DNA of 64,000 bases from Forficula auricularia (GCA_024734495.1 JALMQS010000085.1:22945077-23009076), one strand, 5' to 3'. Counted from the first letter of the stretch, positions 1 to 11,230 are shown. Notes: a model not told the origin generated them from the letters alone. A program made the numbers and translations.

Positions 1-783
1 CTGTCAGTCGGTGGACAGTCAGAAGACGCTTGAAGGAAGCCAACCTCACTTGCAGAAGACCTGCCTCTGGGCCAAAATTAACCTCACGTCACCGTCAAGC
101 TCGACTTCAATTTGCTCGAGAGCATCTCAATTGGAGTATCGACCAATGGCGGGCTGTCCTTTTCACAGATGAGTGTAGAGTGTGCATTCATGGAAGTGAC
201 AGGAGAAGTCGGGTCTACAGGCGTCAGGGAGAGCGATTTTCTCAATGCTGTTTTCTCTCAAACAGTGTCACATGGTAGGTGGTTCCTGCATGATTTGGGG
301 TGGCATTTCTCTGGAGGAAAAACAGATATTGTTTTTGTGCCTGGTGGAGGCCGGGGAGGGGTCTAACAGCTGACCGTTACATTGCTGACATTCTTCTGCA
401 TCATGTTGTTCCTTATAAAGGATTTATTGGGGAAAATTTTTTACTGATGCATGATAATGCCCGGTGCCACACTGCGATGGTCACTCGGCAATACATGACC
501 GAAGTCGCTATCCACACCATAGAGGTGGCCAGCGCTAAGCCCAGACATGAATCCCATCGAACATATGTGGGACCACCTCAAACAAAGGGTTCGAGCCAGA
601 AATTCGGTACCTTCGACCATTGATGAGCTTAAGACAGCTTTGTTAGATGAATGGGAAGGCATCCCTCAAGGTTTTATAGAGGAGCTCATCAGGTCGGATT
701 GCAGGGTCGTATGCGGGCTGTTATGCTTGCTAGAGGGGGCAACACAAATTATTAAGAAAATAAATTTTCTTTGTTATGTTTAA
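1..783 (+). pseudogene. Tc1-like DDE transposase, broken, left-truncated
   Basis: Remnant of a cut-and-paste DNA transposase of the Tc1/mariner superfamily. Pieces lie in two frames. Positions 30-278 give the segment around the first catalytic Asp (VLFTDECR, where the family has FTDES). Positions 300-540 give the second Asp in HDNARCHTA. Positions 547-783 give the third catalytic residue in MNPIEHMWDHLK, the usual NPIEH.WD block. An in-frame stop after residue SNSVTW and a frame change before MNPIEH break the reading frame, and the window edge removes the N-terminal DNA-binding part. Protein of this type binds its own inverted repeats in the nucleus and inserts at TA. This copy cannot make a whole enzyme. 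No left inverted repeat is visible. Confidence 0.88.
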
Positions 784-1099
784 AATGTCGATTTTATTTT
801 TTAATTTTGAACATCCCTACTTTTTCCTTTCCTTTACACTTCTTTTTCCTTTCATTGTCATTCAGATCACATAATTTAAAAAGTAATGAGCCGATTTGCT
901 TGAAGTTGATATCAATATAAAGCTAAATAAATAAGCTTTAAAAAGATATTTTATATTTAAATATATATCATTTATTTTATAAATATCGGCTTGGCCATTT
1001 AAAAGAAAAACGACTTTGTCGTATGCGCGCTTAGTGAGGTTGAGTCGGTGGGCGAGTGTATGTATTTTCTTAAATTATAAAACCTTATAAATATAGAAA
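784..1099. other. AT-rich stretch, nothing recognised
   Basis: Follows the Tc1-like relic and probably includes its right end. No reading frame or clear repeat was seen. The segment stops at the A of an A/T target, where a Helitron-like element starts. Confidence 0.5.
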
Positions 1100-1544
1100 T
1101 CTATATATATATAAAATTAAGGTTTTATTTTGTCTGTACATTGCTCCAAATCTCGCCAAATTTTGGTTGTACACGTTTCAAGCAAAGTTATGAACGAAAA
1201 CACCCTCAACAAAATTCCTGCCTGTCTGTCTGTTTCAGTGGTTTCCGCGAAAAGTTGCTCACGATTCACGTCAAAACGGTGCGGGGGTGCTGGGTAGGTT
1301 TCTGGGGGTGGTGGCTGGGAGTGGGGTGTGAGGTTGAGGGTCCGAGATGGGTGGGGTGCGGATGGAGTGTTGTGGTTGTGGTGTGGGGGCGGGGGTTGGG
1401 CACGGGTGCATGGTGCGGGGGGTAGGGGTGCTGGTTGGGTTTCGAGGGGTGTGGTGGGTGGGAGTGGAGTGTGAGGGTGGGGTTCGTGGGTTGGCTAGCC
1501 CCCTGGATAGTAAGAGGGCCGTCGAAGGCGGGCTTTGCAGCTAG
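1100..1544 (+). mobile_element. Short non-autonomous Helitron
   Basis: Starts with TCTATATATA preceded by A at 1099 and ends with GCAGCTAG followed by T at 1545. That is the A-TC...CTAG-T arrangement expected of Helitrons, which insert between A and T without duplicating the target. A GC hairpin-like stretch (GGGCCGTCGAAGGCGGGC) lies just before the end. The body from about 1278 to 1495 is a G-rich, C-poor tract. No Rep/helicase is encoded, so movement would need an enzyme supplied elsewhere. Similar ends recur at 46228-47469 and 55158-56466. Confidence 0.7.
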
Positions 1545-2568
1545 TATAATAATAAATTAGGCGAGTTTTATTAGTACTAAATAGAAAATTAGATTGGGCA
1601 AAAAATTGAATGTAACTTTGAATAAAAAATAGATGGATGCATGGCTGGGTGTGTTTTAAAGCGGAAATGAACATCTTCGTCAGTGGGTGAAGAACGGAGA
1701 AGGAAAAACAAAAACAAAAAACATAATAGGAAGAACACGAGAGAAGGAGATTGGTGACGATAAAATAATAATTAAATTAAAACACACACACACAAGGATA
1801 AAAAGAAGATGTAGATCAAATTAGGATAATGAACACAGTTGAAGTGGAGGGGACAAAAACAAAAAGAAACAATCGGTAAAGTTTTATTTTTTTGTTTTAT
1901 CATCACAGTACTATACTCGTAAACTGATTGCCACAATCCACACACACAACTTTGCCATACATCTGCCCCCTCTCTTATATTTAATAAAATAATTTATACC
2001 TTTTTTTTTTTAATGATATTGATGTGAGAAGGAGATACACCAGAAGGTGGATCCCCTAAAGGCCTGTATGGGCTGGCCCCTCCATCGTGAAAAGAACAGA
2101 GTAGAGAGGAAAAGAAGCCGGGCTCACGAGCCAATCTCAGAAACTTAGATACAATTCAATATCCAATTTACTAATGGTTTTAGGGGCTTCGAGCAGTGGT
2201 AAATTCTCCGCGCGATAAATTCGGTTAAATTTATCTCCCACTTAATTAATAATATCACTTTTTATTTATGGAACACTCCATATCTTTCTAATATTTTTGT
2301 TTGAAAATTTTATTATAACTTTATACTCTTGGTGCGTTCTTTTCCCCTGGAAAGTAAATATACCCCGCCCTTCTTGGTCACTATCAATTTTCATGGAAAT
2401 TTGAGAGTGGAAAATATCAGTAGGTTGTAGAGGTTCTTATGTGAAATTACGTATAAATCGGATCAAATGGTCTAGGATTTTCATCGGTGTTGTGATATTT
2501 TTTCAAAAAGTCTCCTTCCCCCTCCCCCCATTTTGGACACCCCAAAAGAATATCTTTTTAACCGACTT
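1545..2568. other. Low-copy intron-like DNA with short simple repeats
   Basis: No gene recognised. It holds a short CA run near 1781-1794, T-runs, and moderately GC stretches around 2040-2130 that do not recur elsewhere in the window. Probably ordinary intronic or intergenic sequence. Confidence 0.4.
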
Positions 2569-3065
2569 CAAAAGAAAAGGAGGGAGGTTTCTCTATTCGA
2601 CTGAATTTTTTTTTTTTTTTTTTTTTTTTTTTGTGCCTGAAAATGTTACCTCTGATATCTCCGTCAATTTTTTTTTTTTCTCGAAACCTTAGCAAATTAA
2701 ATTGAAAATTTATTTTTGCATCGGGTCAGTCTAGCTTCCGATTGGTCCCACTTTTTTTTTTCGTTTTTTTCGATAGGTTATTAGACCTTTTTTATTAGGT
2801 TTGTTTAGACCTAACCTCTTGTGTTTTATGAACCGATTTACGATGGTTCTTTTTTTATCAAATGGGGGTGTCTTAGGGATGGTGTCATATTAATTTGATC
2901 AAGTTCTGATGATATGATCACTATTAATAACATCACTAAAAAGAGAAAATAAAAATAATTTTTAAGAAAAAATAAAAACCGACTTCAAAAAATTAAATGC
3001 AACAAATAAAATACTAAAAGGTATAAAATAATTATTATCTTATTTAGTTACAACCAAACGACGAA
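2569..3065 (+). mobile_element. AACCGACTTC dispersed element, incomplete copy
   Basis: Begins TTTTTAACCGACTTCAAAAG and shares the whole body (T-run, GTGCCTGA, TTCCGATTGGTCCCA, AGACCTAACCTCTT, the GATATGATCACTATTAATAA block) with the copies at 19794-20501, 23755-24475 and 31291-32009. The terminal hairpin seen in those copies is cut short here after TTATTTAGTTACAACC. Non-coding and non-autonomous. The repeat type is widespread in insects; its mobilising enzyme cannot be told from the sequence. Confidence 0.75.
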
Positions 3066-3499
3066 ATCGTTTCAACATAGCCGACATTATTACTCTACAC
3101 GGCAAGCCCTCTCCTCCCCGATTTAATCGAATCAATATTGCCTCCTACGAATCGCGCTCGACCGGACCTTACTGAGTACGTCTGGAATGAGGTTCTGGTC
3201 GACTTTAATTCAGGTATAGACTCAATGTTGTGGCACCGATCTTCAAAAAAAGTGGTAGGAATTTGTTATCCATGATTGGAAAATCTCTGTCGCATCTGAC
3301 CTGTCTATAAGAATGAACAACATCTCCTCTGTGGCGTATTTTTCTTACAGATCATTTTTTAGGATAGATTGGCTTCTTATAGTACATTTTGGTCCGAAAG
3401 TTTCGATTTTTCGAGAACCCCCCACAACTTCTGGAGTCCGATCTACAAGGCCCAAATCTCCTTGATAACTTCTCGAGGAGTTCGGCGTCGGTCATCTAG
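3066..3499. other. Decayed repeat, possible relic of the AACCGACTTC hairpin
   Basis: ACGAATCGCGCTCGACCGGA near 3149 resembles the hairpin-loop region of the AACCGACTTC element (GTGCGATTCATAAAAGG, inverted). The rest is not recognised and no frame is open. Confidence 0.35.
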
Positions 3500-3760
3500 G
3501 TGAGCCTCAAAATTATTCTCTTGCTTTTCTTATTGATGCAATTCAAAGCTGAAGAACTAGATCGTGAAATTTCGTCATTGATAAAGTTCCCACCCTCACC
3601 GACTCCCTCGAACTCGCCAGGCCTCGTGTGACAGAATGTCTCCGCCCTTTCCCTTTTCGTATAGATATATTTATTTTTGGAAATGTTCACTGATGAGGGC
3701 TTTTCTGTAGGTCCCCATTTAAACGTCATGCTTTGCGCACAGCACACGTTTTTCATGCTT
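3500..3760 (+). pseudogene. Decayed LINE relic related to the 5642-6379 RT
   Basis: Short matches to the LINE copy at 5642-6379 appear in the same order: TTGATGCAATTCAAAGC (DAIQ region), ACCGACTCCCTCGA (TDTLDSLA region) and TCTCCGCCCTTTCCCTTTT (SALSLF region). Frames are lost and the sequence has diverged strongly. An old fragment of the same Jockey/CR1-like family. Confidence 0.5.
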
Positions 3761-4372
3761 CCTACCCATCGCCTCGTCCTTGGTGATCCAATGAGAATTA
3801 AGCAGCCAGGACCCTTCTAGATTAATGAAATTCTAATATATCGTGTGGTCAAAATTTCCCTGATACTGGGAGCACCTCTCTTAGCCTCAGCATACATGTA
3901 TAGCACCTACGATCCTTACACCGCTTTCACTCCGAGGTTTTTTTCTTGTGTGAGCCCCATGAAAATTTTCCTCTCGACATTTGGCAACTCTGGCTGTCGC
4001 TTCGGTAATGCAGGGCCAACTTCACCGAGATCCGGCAGTGACTCCCCCACCTTTACTGAAGCCGCGACCTTCTTGCATTCGATTGCATTAATATATTTGA
4101 TAAGCACAAAAAAAGCCCATATTAACATGAAAATTTTCTTTTTAGATCTTACTTAGCAATTTTGTCATATACCATTTTACGAATCGCACTCTGACGGATC
4201 TTACTTAATGACCTGCACGTTTGGCGGATACACTCGCTTAAGGTAGGCGCCCTACCGTTTCTCCCTCCACTAATTTTTAAATATTTACCCTTTTGTTATC
4301 TTAAAAAAATAAATTTTACCATTGACTTGTATTCAATTTCGACTTATCCAGGTCAGTTACTTTCTGTTTCTC
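3761..4372. other. Mixed repeat relics, no gene
   Basis: At 4170-4240 there is an inverted match to the hairpin-loop part of the AACCGACTTC element (CGAATCGCACTCTGACGGAT, TTTGGCGGATACACTCGCTTA). The open frames on both strands at 3845-4156 look like chance; no protein family was recognised. Confidence 0.4.
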
Positions 4373-4397
4373 CTGAAGATGGGTTAGTCACCCGAAA
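4373..4397 (+). ncRNA. Hammerhead-like motif (CTGAAGA...GAAA)
   Basis: CTGAAGA, one extra T, then GGGT-TAGTC-ACCC (4 bp stem) and GAAA, followed by a TA run. It is one of the recurring motif copies described in the findings and belongs to the subgroup ending GAAATATATA, like 36343-36367 and the Penelope-like tails. Whether it self-cleaves is unknown. Confidence 0.5.
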
Positions 4398-5160
4398 TAT
4401 ATATATCGAGATTAAAGATTCTCCAAAAATAAATTCGTTTTATTTTTTTATATCTTAATGTGAAACCTACCAAGTATTTTTATCCAATAATTTAAAAAAT
4501 GTTTCAACAAGTACCAACACCAAATTCCTTAAAAACTATTAAATTAATATACCAAAATATTTATGCGAGAAGGTGACGTCATCTGTAGGCGATGTTGGCC
4601 TCACTTCACTCTGTGTAGAGAGTAGCAGAGGGCGTGTCTATACATTTCATGGTCTAAGGAGGTAACTATACATCTTTATATTTGTTATTTAAATGTATAT
4701 GTTTATTTTCATCAAGCAGAGGACAACCATATAGCTATGTTTTTATTTCCACAGAGTGGGGGCTTGAATTAAGTACAATTTAAGTTCAACGCATATCCAA
4801 AAAATTCTACTTGACTAAATACTGGCTTCTTTACTCAATACATACACACACATACATTAACTCCATGGCTACTTGCTAAAATATTCAAAGAACGGAAGGC
4901 CAAAAACTTAAATTATATTTATAAAAGAAAGAAATAGTCTTTCAGCCTGTCTAAATGGGTTATCATAGTGATCACAAAGCTGACGTTTCGAGGTCTTTAT
5001 TTCTCATCCTTGAGTTTGTTGTTTTTTCAAGCTTAATATTAGCAGAAATGGCTAAATATTATTATTACTATTATATTGCGCCTAACTAAGCATATGACTG
5101 TCTCATAGATGAAGATATAAAGTCCTCGAAAGGTTCTCATAAAATCAATTTTTCGGGTAT
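4398..5160. other. AT-rich repeat remnants
   Basis: Includes a GTGAAACCTACC end near 4460 like that at 36427, one arm of the ATCAAGCAGAGGACAACC repeat near 4714-4733 (see 33707-34033), and a decayed motif copy on the minus strand at 4982-5014 (GACGTTTCGAGG...). No gene seen. Confidence 0.4.
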
Positions 5161-5527
5161 TTAAGGTAGTTCTTTCACAAATGCAAAAATTCAAGAAGTC
5201 TTTGAAACTTGGAAAATAAGTCATTAAAAGCATAATAGACATACTGTTAAAATTTGAAGATGATTTACCACACCAAACATGAAATTTTTACATATGGTAA
5301 ATTGGGAAAGGGTTGGGAAAATGATCATTATTTTATTTTTTCATTGAAGGATTTTCACAATCTTGATGAAAAACTAATATTTGTTAGAATAATATATTCG
5401 GAGTAACTTAAAAAAAAATCGAAATTGTTTACCACTTAGTTTTGATAAAAAAAAAAAAAAAAAAAAAAAAAAAACATATTTGGGCGATTATTTTTAGTGG
5501 AGGGGATAAATTTTTGCTAAAAACTTT
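5161..5527 (+). mobile_element. TTAA-flanked MITE, cut by assembly gap
   Basis: Starts TTAAGGTAGTTCTTTCACAA and is closely similar to the complete copy at 54597-55113 through the T/A tract and TATTTGGGCGATTATTTTTA near 5477. The right half is lost in the N gap. Non-coding; a TTAA target suggests a piggyBac-like source, by inference only. Confidence 0.65.
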
Positions 5528-5627
5528 NNNNNNNNNNNNNNNNNNNNNNNNNNNNNNNNNNNNNNNNNNNNNNNNNNNNNNNNNNNNNNNNNNNNNNNNN
5601 NNNNNNNNNNNNNNNNNNNNNNNNNNN
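5528..5627. other. Assembly gap (100 N)
   Basis: Exactly 100 N, the usual placeholder for a gap of unknown length. It separates a MITE from the middle of a LINE, so sequence is missing here and both neighbours are incomplete. Confidence 0.99.
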
Positions 5628-5641
5628 ATTCAGATTTAAGC

Positions 5642-6379
5642 ATGCTTAAAAAATGGGGATCCCACAATTTGGTAAACTTTAATGCTGGTAAAACACAATG
5701 CTGCCTAATTTCTAGGCGCGCAGATAGGAACCTTCCGGACATTTCTTTTGATTCGAGCTCATTGGAATTCCGTAATAAAATATCAATGTTAGGTGTCACC
5801 TTAGGTTCTGACCTCTCTTGGAATGACCATATTATCTCAGTAGCAAAAGCTGCAGCATGTAAGCTTGGCTTTCTTTTCCGAACCAAACGATTTTTCACCC
5901 CCACTCAACTCCTTATATTATACAAGGCTCAAATTCGCCCCTGTCTTGAATATTGCTCGCATTTGTGGAGAGGAGCCTCCAAGTATTCTCTTGAAACCCT
6001 GGACGCAATTCAGAGGCGAGCTATCAGACTGATAGGCGATCCTACATTAACTGACACTCTCGACTCCCTAGCCCATCGTAGATCTGTCTCCGCCCTTTCC
6101 CTTTTTTATAGATATTACCATGGCTTTTGTTCTGACGAAATAAAATCGATAATCCCACCAAAGGCTTCATTTGCCCGAAATACACGATTTTCTAAAATTC
6201 AACACCCCTACGCGCTTAAACTAGATACTAATCGAACAAACGCATTCGCCAATTCATTTATCCCTATGACATCTAGAGACTGGAATTCTCTTCCCCCGAC
6301 CGTCTTTCCAGCTACTTATAACCTTCAAACTTTCAAGACCAGCATCCACAGATACCTTCGACCTCTACCCAATCCCTAA
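5642..6379 (+). pseudogene. 3' end of a Jockey/CR1-like LINE reverse transcriptase
   Basis: A 245-residue open frame covers the C-terminal side of a non-LTR retrotransposon RT: the thumb-like block with NAGKTQC, LGVTLGSDLSWNDHI and KLGFLFR, then LYKAQIRPCLEYCSHLW, LDAIQRRAIRLIGD and HRRSVSALSLFYRYYHG. The order is typical of Jockey/CR1-type LINEs in arthropods. The catalytic palm (FADD) and endonuclease lie upstream in or beyond the N gap, so the copy is either truncated or hidden by the gap. The frame has no internal stop, so the insertion may be fairly young. Protein of this family copies its own RNA at a nicked target. The ATG at 5642 is internal, not a real start. Confidence 0.85.
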
Positions 6380-6492
6380 ATCTCCCCTTATCTTCACGTT
6401 ACAAGGGTCCACCACGGACTTCAGAGGTTCTACCTTCTTGGTGCAACTTCTTCTTGTATCAATATCATTATAAAAAAAAAAAAAAAAAAAAA
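6380..6492 (+). other. LINE 3' UTR and poly-A tail
   Basis: After the stop of the LINE frame a short UTR runs to a pure A tract at 6472-6492, marking the 3' end of the inserted element. Confidence 0.75.
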
Positions 6493-7020
6493 TTATTTTA
6501 ACTTTTAAGCTGATATCCGGCATGAAATCTTATGCTCTTTCATTTTGATATGAACGAAATTTTCTGTCAGAAGCATGGTTTTCGATTTATAAGCGAAATT
6601 CTGAAAAATGTCCAAAATTTCTGTGGTTTTTAAGCCCTCAAAAATTATAAATGATCTAAAATTCATATAGCTCTGTGATTGGTGCTCAGACGATACGTCT
6701 GCCTCCTGGCTGCAAATGTGGAAGTACTGGTGGCAAATTTTGTCTCTGCGAAATTTGAATGTGACCAGGGCGATTTGGAAGTCTCGTTATGGGGAGGGGG
6801 GGGGATCGCCCGCCCCTCCTCCCCCCTGGATCCGCCCTTGTACTGATAAGAATAAATAAATAGATAAAAGAAAAGAAAAATATTAATTATTTAATCCTGG
6901 AAAGAAGTAGAAGACGTACAAGTGAGAAAAGGAAGAAATACCATACAGGATATGATCAAGTACCTATTCTAAATCGTGCATGAAAAAAGTGAGTCACGTC
7001 AGGATATTATGTTATCTATT
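6493..7020. other. Unassigned AT-rich sequence
   Basis: No gene. It contains a G-run then C-run near 6793-6830. No clear copy elsewhere in the window. The left edge of the gypsy-type LTR must lie in or just after this stretch. Confidence 0.35.
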
Positions 7021-7231
7021 CCCACACTGAGGGATTTCAGACTCAGCAGTTATGTAGTATATAAAGACGAATGATCAGTGGGAGCATTAAGGCTTGTCTT
7101 GATCACGTTCGACTTGAGACCTCCAATCTCCAAGTATAACCTATTGTATTTTAAACTTTAATTAATAAAACCAATTTATTCAAATTCATATCACGTTTTT
7201 TTAAAAACTACGATACCGAAGAATAAAATTA
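7021..7231 (+). mobile_element. 5' LTR (partial boundaries) of a Ty3/gypsy element
   Basis: Placed because it directly precedes a primer binding site and gag. A TATATAAAG box lies at 7058-7066, an arthropod initiator-like ATCAGTG at 7074-7080, and AATAAA-type signals near 7163. The left edge was not resolved and no second LTR is in the window, so the limits are approximate. Confidence 0.55.
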
Positions 7232-7251
7232 TGGCGCGGTCAGAGAATAGG
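7232..7251 (+). promoter_or_regulatory. tRNA primer binding site of the gypsy element
   Basis: TGGCGCGGTCAGAGAATAGG matches the TGGCGC-type sites next to the 5' LTR of gypsy-group elements, where a host tRNA 3' end (tRNA-Ser type in the 17.6/297 group) primes minus-strand DNA synthesis. The tRNA identity is inferred from family knowledge. Confidence 0.6.
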
Positions 7252-8054
7252 ACCCCCCGAAAACTAAATCACTTGAAAATTGGGTAGGATACATTCCGAG
7301 GATTTAAAATTTCGAAAGTCACTTTGGGAAACGCACGACGTTCGTGTCACCCGAATGCCAACAGGCGGTCAGCTTTTTAAGCTGTTTACCAGCGAAAAAG
7401 CCTATCGTCGCCTTGCCACGACAACCCGTTGACAACCGTCCAGCCAATCGCCAACCAATTCGGAGCGAGAGGAAGTCACCAGCCTTAACGAGGAGTGAAC
7501 TTCGAGCTGCGGGACATCATACAAATACTGAGGAAGTCACAACCGAAACTTCCCAAGGGCGCAAATTAAAGCATCCGTCAGCGGAATATACTACAAGGTT
7601 AGAAACGAACAGACATCCTTCAGTTAGCCGTGCAGTACACGGCCCATAAATTGAACGTTAAAAATAAATAAATAATTGTTAAAAGTATTGAAAAATTGTG
7701 AAAATAATAGAATAAATAATTGTAAAGGAGATTAATGCATGAATAAATAAATGTTAAATAAAGAAAAAGTTAATGCATGAAAAATAATTGTTATTGTTGA
7801 AATAAATATTAAAGTAAATTGTTACAAATGAATAAATAAATAATTAATATTAAAGTTGAAATATTGAAGTAGAGTATGAGCAAGACAGTTAAAAGCAAAA
7901 CACAGAATAGAATCGATCATTATTTTATCAAATATTTAAACATATAGAAAAAAATTTAATAAAAGACAGGAGAAACTAGTAAAAAGATATATAGAGTTGT
8001 TCGGAGAAGATTTAACAGACTTAAATAAATAATAAATAATTAAAAGAATAAACA
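7252..8054 (+). other. Gypsy element leader
   Basis: Untranslated leader between the primer site and gag. A 101-codon open frame at 7344-7649 is Arg/Pro/Thr-rich and matches no family I know; it may be chance. From 7650 on the leader is made of repeated AATAAATAAAT-like words. Confidence 0.5.
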
Positions 8055-8627
8055 ATGGCTACACTATCAAATTCGGAACTCTTAAGATTAATCCCCCAAT
8101 ATAATGGCTCCCCCGAATTACTAGAAGAATTTATTGAAAACACTGAGGCGATAGTTAGAAATTTCAGTGAAGTCCCCATAGACCAACAGAATATAATACT
8201 ATTACACATAAAAAATCAAATAACAGGAGACGCTAGGCATAAAATTTTAGGACACCACGTCAGAAACTGGGACGAATTGGTAATATTGTTAAGGAATTTA
8301 TTCAAATCACCCAAAAATGAAAACACAATTAAGACAGAGCTATTTTCCCTAACAAACAAAAATCTCGGGATAGAAAAAAATTATTTAGAAATAAATAAGT
8401 TAATGACGCAATATAACTCTAGGATAAATGCGAGAAATATTAGTACAAACGCAAAAACAGAATTAATTAAAGAATTTTTAGAAGACGCCACCCAAATATT
8501 CATTAAAACCTTAAAAGAACCCACCGCTAGCCAAGTTCTAGCACAAAACCTAAATTCAATATATGAAGTTTACGAGTACATACTCAATCGAACGAATGCG
8601 TTAGCAACTGAAAGCAGACAAAAATAA
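8055..8627 (+). CDS. gag: Gypsy-type Gag (capsid region)
   Basis: A 190-residue open frame starting MATLSNSELLRLIPQYNG and running through ELLEEFIENTE, a layout typical of gag of gypsy-group insect retrotransposons. It would assemble the cytoplasmic particle that packages element RNA. The protein is mostly alpha-helical in look, with charged helices and no membrane segment. It ends at a stop after TESRQK. Just downstream, an Asn/Arg/Gln-rich stretch (about 8632-8840, with NFQPRQNFQPRPP) looks like a nucleocapsid tail, so the frame may once have continued. The start follows an A-rich leader and the MATL context fits the family. The element downstream is broken, so this gag may be a leftover. 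Confidence 0.75.
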   Translation: MATLSNSELLRLIPQYNGSPELLEEFIENTEAIVRNFSEVPIDQQNIILLHIKNQITGDARHKILGHHVRNWDELVILLRNLFKSPKNENTIKTELFSLTNKNLGIEKNYLEINKLMTQYNSRINARNISTNAKTELIKEFLEDATQIFIKTLKEPTASQVLAQNLNSIYEVYEYILNRTNALATESRQK

Positions 8628-9330
8628 ATAATTACTATCATAATAATAATAATTATAGAAACTTTCAACCTAGACAGAATTTCCAACCTAGACCCCCCCT
8701 CCAAAAATATAGCTATCAAAACTCAAATAATTATAGGAATAATAACTATAAGAGCTTACGTCCACATTTTGTTAATCAGACCCCGATGTCTACTACTATT
8801 CAAACTCATTCAGGTCAACAAAGACGAGAGAATCATTTTTAGGAATAGGCCCCGAAACGAACTTACATAAACCCCCCAAATTAATTACAATAATTTTGAA
8901 TACAGAAATAGTATAGATGAAAAATCAATGTTACCATATCTAGAATGGAACAATTTAAAAATACTTATCGATACAGGATCGACTGTAAATTTAATAAAAC
9001 CTAATATTACCAAAACCGTACACGAAATTTAAAGAAAATAATTTTATAAAAACTATAAATGGGTCAAATAAAATAACAGAGTACACATATATACAAATTT
9101 TTTGGTAAGGAATATGTAAAAGCATTAATAATCAATTTTCATAGGGATTTTGATATATTATTGGGGACTTGATACAATTAAAATATTAGGAATTTAAATG
9201 GAATTTCAAAGATGACGTAATTATATTTGAAGACAAGAGATATAAACTAAAGTATCATATTAGCAAGATAAACGAAAAACTTTCTCACAGTAGAATTGAT
9301 GACACAAACATTGAATTATCCAGTAGCTTA
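8628..9330 (+). pseudogene. pol: Gypsy nucleocapsid tail and aspartic protease, broken
   Basis: Positions 8934-9005 read YLEWNNLKILIDTGSTVNLI in one frame; LIDTGS is the retroviral-type aspartic protease active site that cleaves Gag-Pol. Frames shift before and after it. No zinc-knuckle CCHC is seen in the Asn/Arg-rich stretch before it. This is pol following gag, with enough damage that no functional protease is expected. Confidence 0.7.
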
Positions 9331-9333
9331 GAT

Positions 9334-9567
9334 ATGAAAGAAATAGTAGCCGATAGTAAACCCACAGATGTTAAAATGAAATATAAACCCTTAGATAGAG
9401 GCGAGGTTAGCGAAAATAAAGACAGCGAAAATAAAGATAACAAACCATGGGAAAAATTAAAGAGTAAGATTAATAAAGTCAATGAACCTAACGAAATAAA
9501 TAAACGCGAAACTCCAAATAAAAATAATCAAATAAATATAGATAACTTAAGTGTTAACAATCAATGA
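9334..9567 (+). pseudogene. Lys/Asn-rich linker of gypsy pol
   Basis: A 77-codon open stretch rich in Lys, Glu and Asn lies between protease and RT remnants. No domain was recognised; its position suggests the variable linker of pol. It is not an independent gene as far as can be seen. Confidence 0.4.
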
Positions 9568-9878
9568 GGACAAGAAGTCAAAGATTAAGTGATAGGAAAC
9601 AGATTCAGAAACCATACAAGGTAAAGGTTAGATAGGAAAATAATTAAAGATACCCCAAAGATAGATGATTTATGTCAACCAAAAATTAGGATAAAAGATG
9701 GCAGAAATACACAAGGACAAACGGCAATTAATAATCAATCAATAAATAGTTTAAAGTCGGATTTAACATATGAAATAAATATGAACGAAAAATATTGTAA
9801 AATGGAAATCGATAAACTAGTAAATAACTTATTAAATAGATATAGCCATTTAATATTCAGGATATGCCATAACACACA

Positions 9879-10040
9879 CACGTAATTAAACATAAAATTA
9901 GAACTACCCATGAGAATCCAACCTACACAAAGAATTATAAATACCCCGTAATTTACCAAGGAGAAGTAAAAAGGCAAATAAGAGAAATGTTAAAAAATAA
10001 TATTATTAGAGCTAGTACGAGTCCATATAATTCCGACTAA
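9879..10040 (+). pseudogene. pol: Start of gypsy reverse transcriptase, truncated
   Basis: Reads VIKHKIRTTHENPTYTKNYK then YPVIYQGEVKRQI and REMLKNNIIRASTSPYNS. This is the conserved entry segment of Ty3/gypsy RT (family pattern: H.I.T....I....YR.P......V..QI..ML...II..S.SPY.S). Within two codons it runs into the 119-bp tandem array, where it stops. The palm domain, RNase H and integrase are absent, so the element is dead. Confidence 0.8.
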
Positions 10041-11230
10041 AATCAAAAATACCAATCGATTCTTATCTAATACTTGAGGAATAACAATTCTACATTAGAT
10101 TTTTGACCCTTCGATTATTATTGGTAACCATTGCTGAAGACATGGAGGGATCGACTTAAAATCAAAAATACCAATCGATTCTTATCTAATACTTGAGGAA
10201 TAAATACTCCTACATTAGATTTTTGACCCTTCGATTATTATTGGTAAATCATTGCTGAAGACATGGAGGGATCGACTTAAAATCAAAAAATACCACCGAT
10301 TCTTATCTAATACCTTTAATAGCCACCATTCAAGATTAGATTTTTGATCTCGATTATTATTGGTAACCATTGCTGAAGACATGGAGGGATCGACTTAAAA
10401 TCAAAAATACCAATCGATTCTTATCTAATACTTGAGGAATAACAATTCTACATTAGATTTTTGACCCTTCGATTATTATTGGTAACCATTGCTGAAGACA
10501 TGGAGGGATCGACTTAAAATCAAAAATACCAATCGATTCTTATCTAATACTTGAGGAATAACAATTCTACATTAGATTTTTGACCCTTCTGATTTTTATT
10601 GAAAATCCATTGCTGAAGACATGGAGGGATTGACTTAAAATCAAAAATACCAATCGATTCTTATCTAATACTTTAGGAATAACAATTCTACATTAGATTT
10701 TTGACCCTTCGATTATTATTGGCAACCATTGCTGAAGACATGGAGGGATCGACTTAAAATCAAAAATACCAATCGATTCTTATCTAATACTTTAGGAATA
10801 AATAATTCACATTAGATTTTTGACCCTTCGATTATTATTGGTAACCATTGCTGAAGACATGGAGGGATCGACTTAAAATCAAAAATACCAATCGATTCTT
10901 ATCTAATACTTTAGGAATAACAATTCTACATTAGATTTTTTGACCTTCGATTATTATTGGTAACCATTGCTGAAGACATTGAGGATCGATTTAAAAATCA
11001 AAAATACCAATCGATTCTATCTAATACTTTAGGAATAACAATTCTACATTAGATTTTGACCCTTCGATTATTATTGGTAACCATTGCTGAAGACATGGAG
11101 GGATCGACTTAAAATCAAAAATACCAATCGATTCTTATCTAATAGTAGAGGAATTATTGCATTCCATTTGATGTTTTGACTATTAATGGCAAGCTCTACT
11201 GAAAACGTGGAAAAATCGACTTAAAATCAA
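10035..11230 (+). repeat. 119-bp tandem array (about 10 units)
   Basis: The landmark CATGGAGGGATCGACTTAAA recurs about every 117-121 bases (10141, 10262, 10380, 10499, 10620, 10739, 10858, 10977, 11094). Units differ by small indels. The last unit is diverged (TTGATGTTTTGACTATTAAT). Related arrays lie at 25190-26335, 46738-47090 and 50690-51090. The last two sit inside Helitron-like elements, so the array is probably an internal part of such an element. Confidence 0.93.

Noticed and set aside
1141..1544. Two overlapping Gly/Val/Trp-rich open frames
   Set aside because: Translation of the G-rich, low-complexity Helitron body.
7344..7649. Separate gene in the gypsy leader
   Set aside because: Lies between primer site and gag, with no recognised domain; most likely chance open frame in the leader.
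10035..11230. CRISPR-like array
   Set aside because: Units are about 119 bp with no short repeat/unique spacer pattern, in a eukaryotic setting; it is a satellite within a Helitron-like element.
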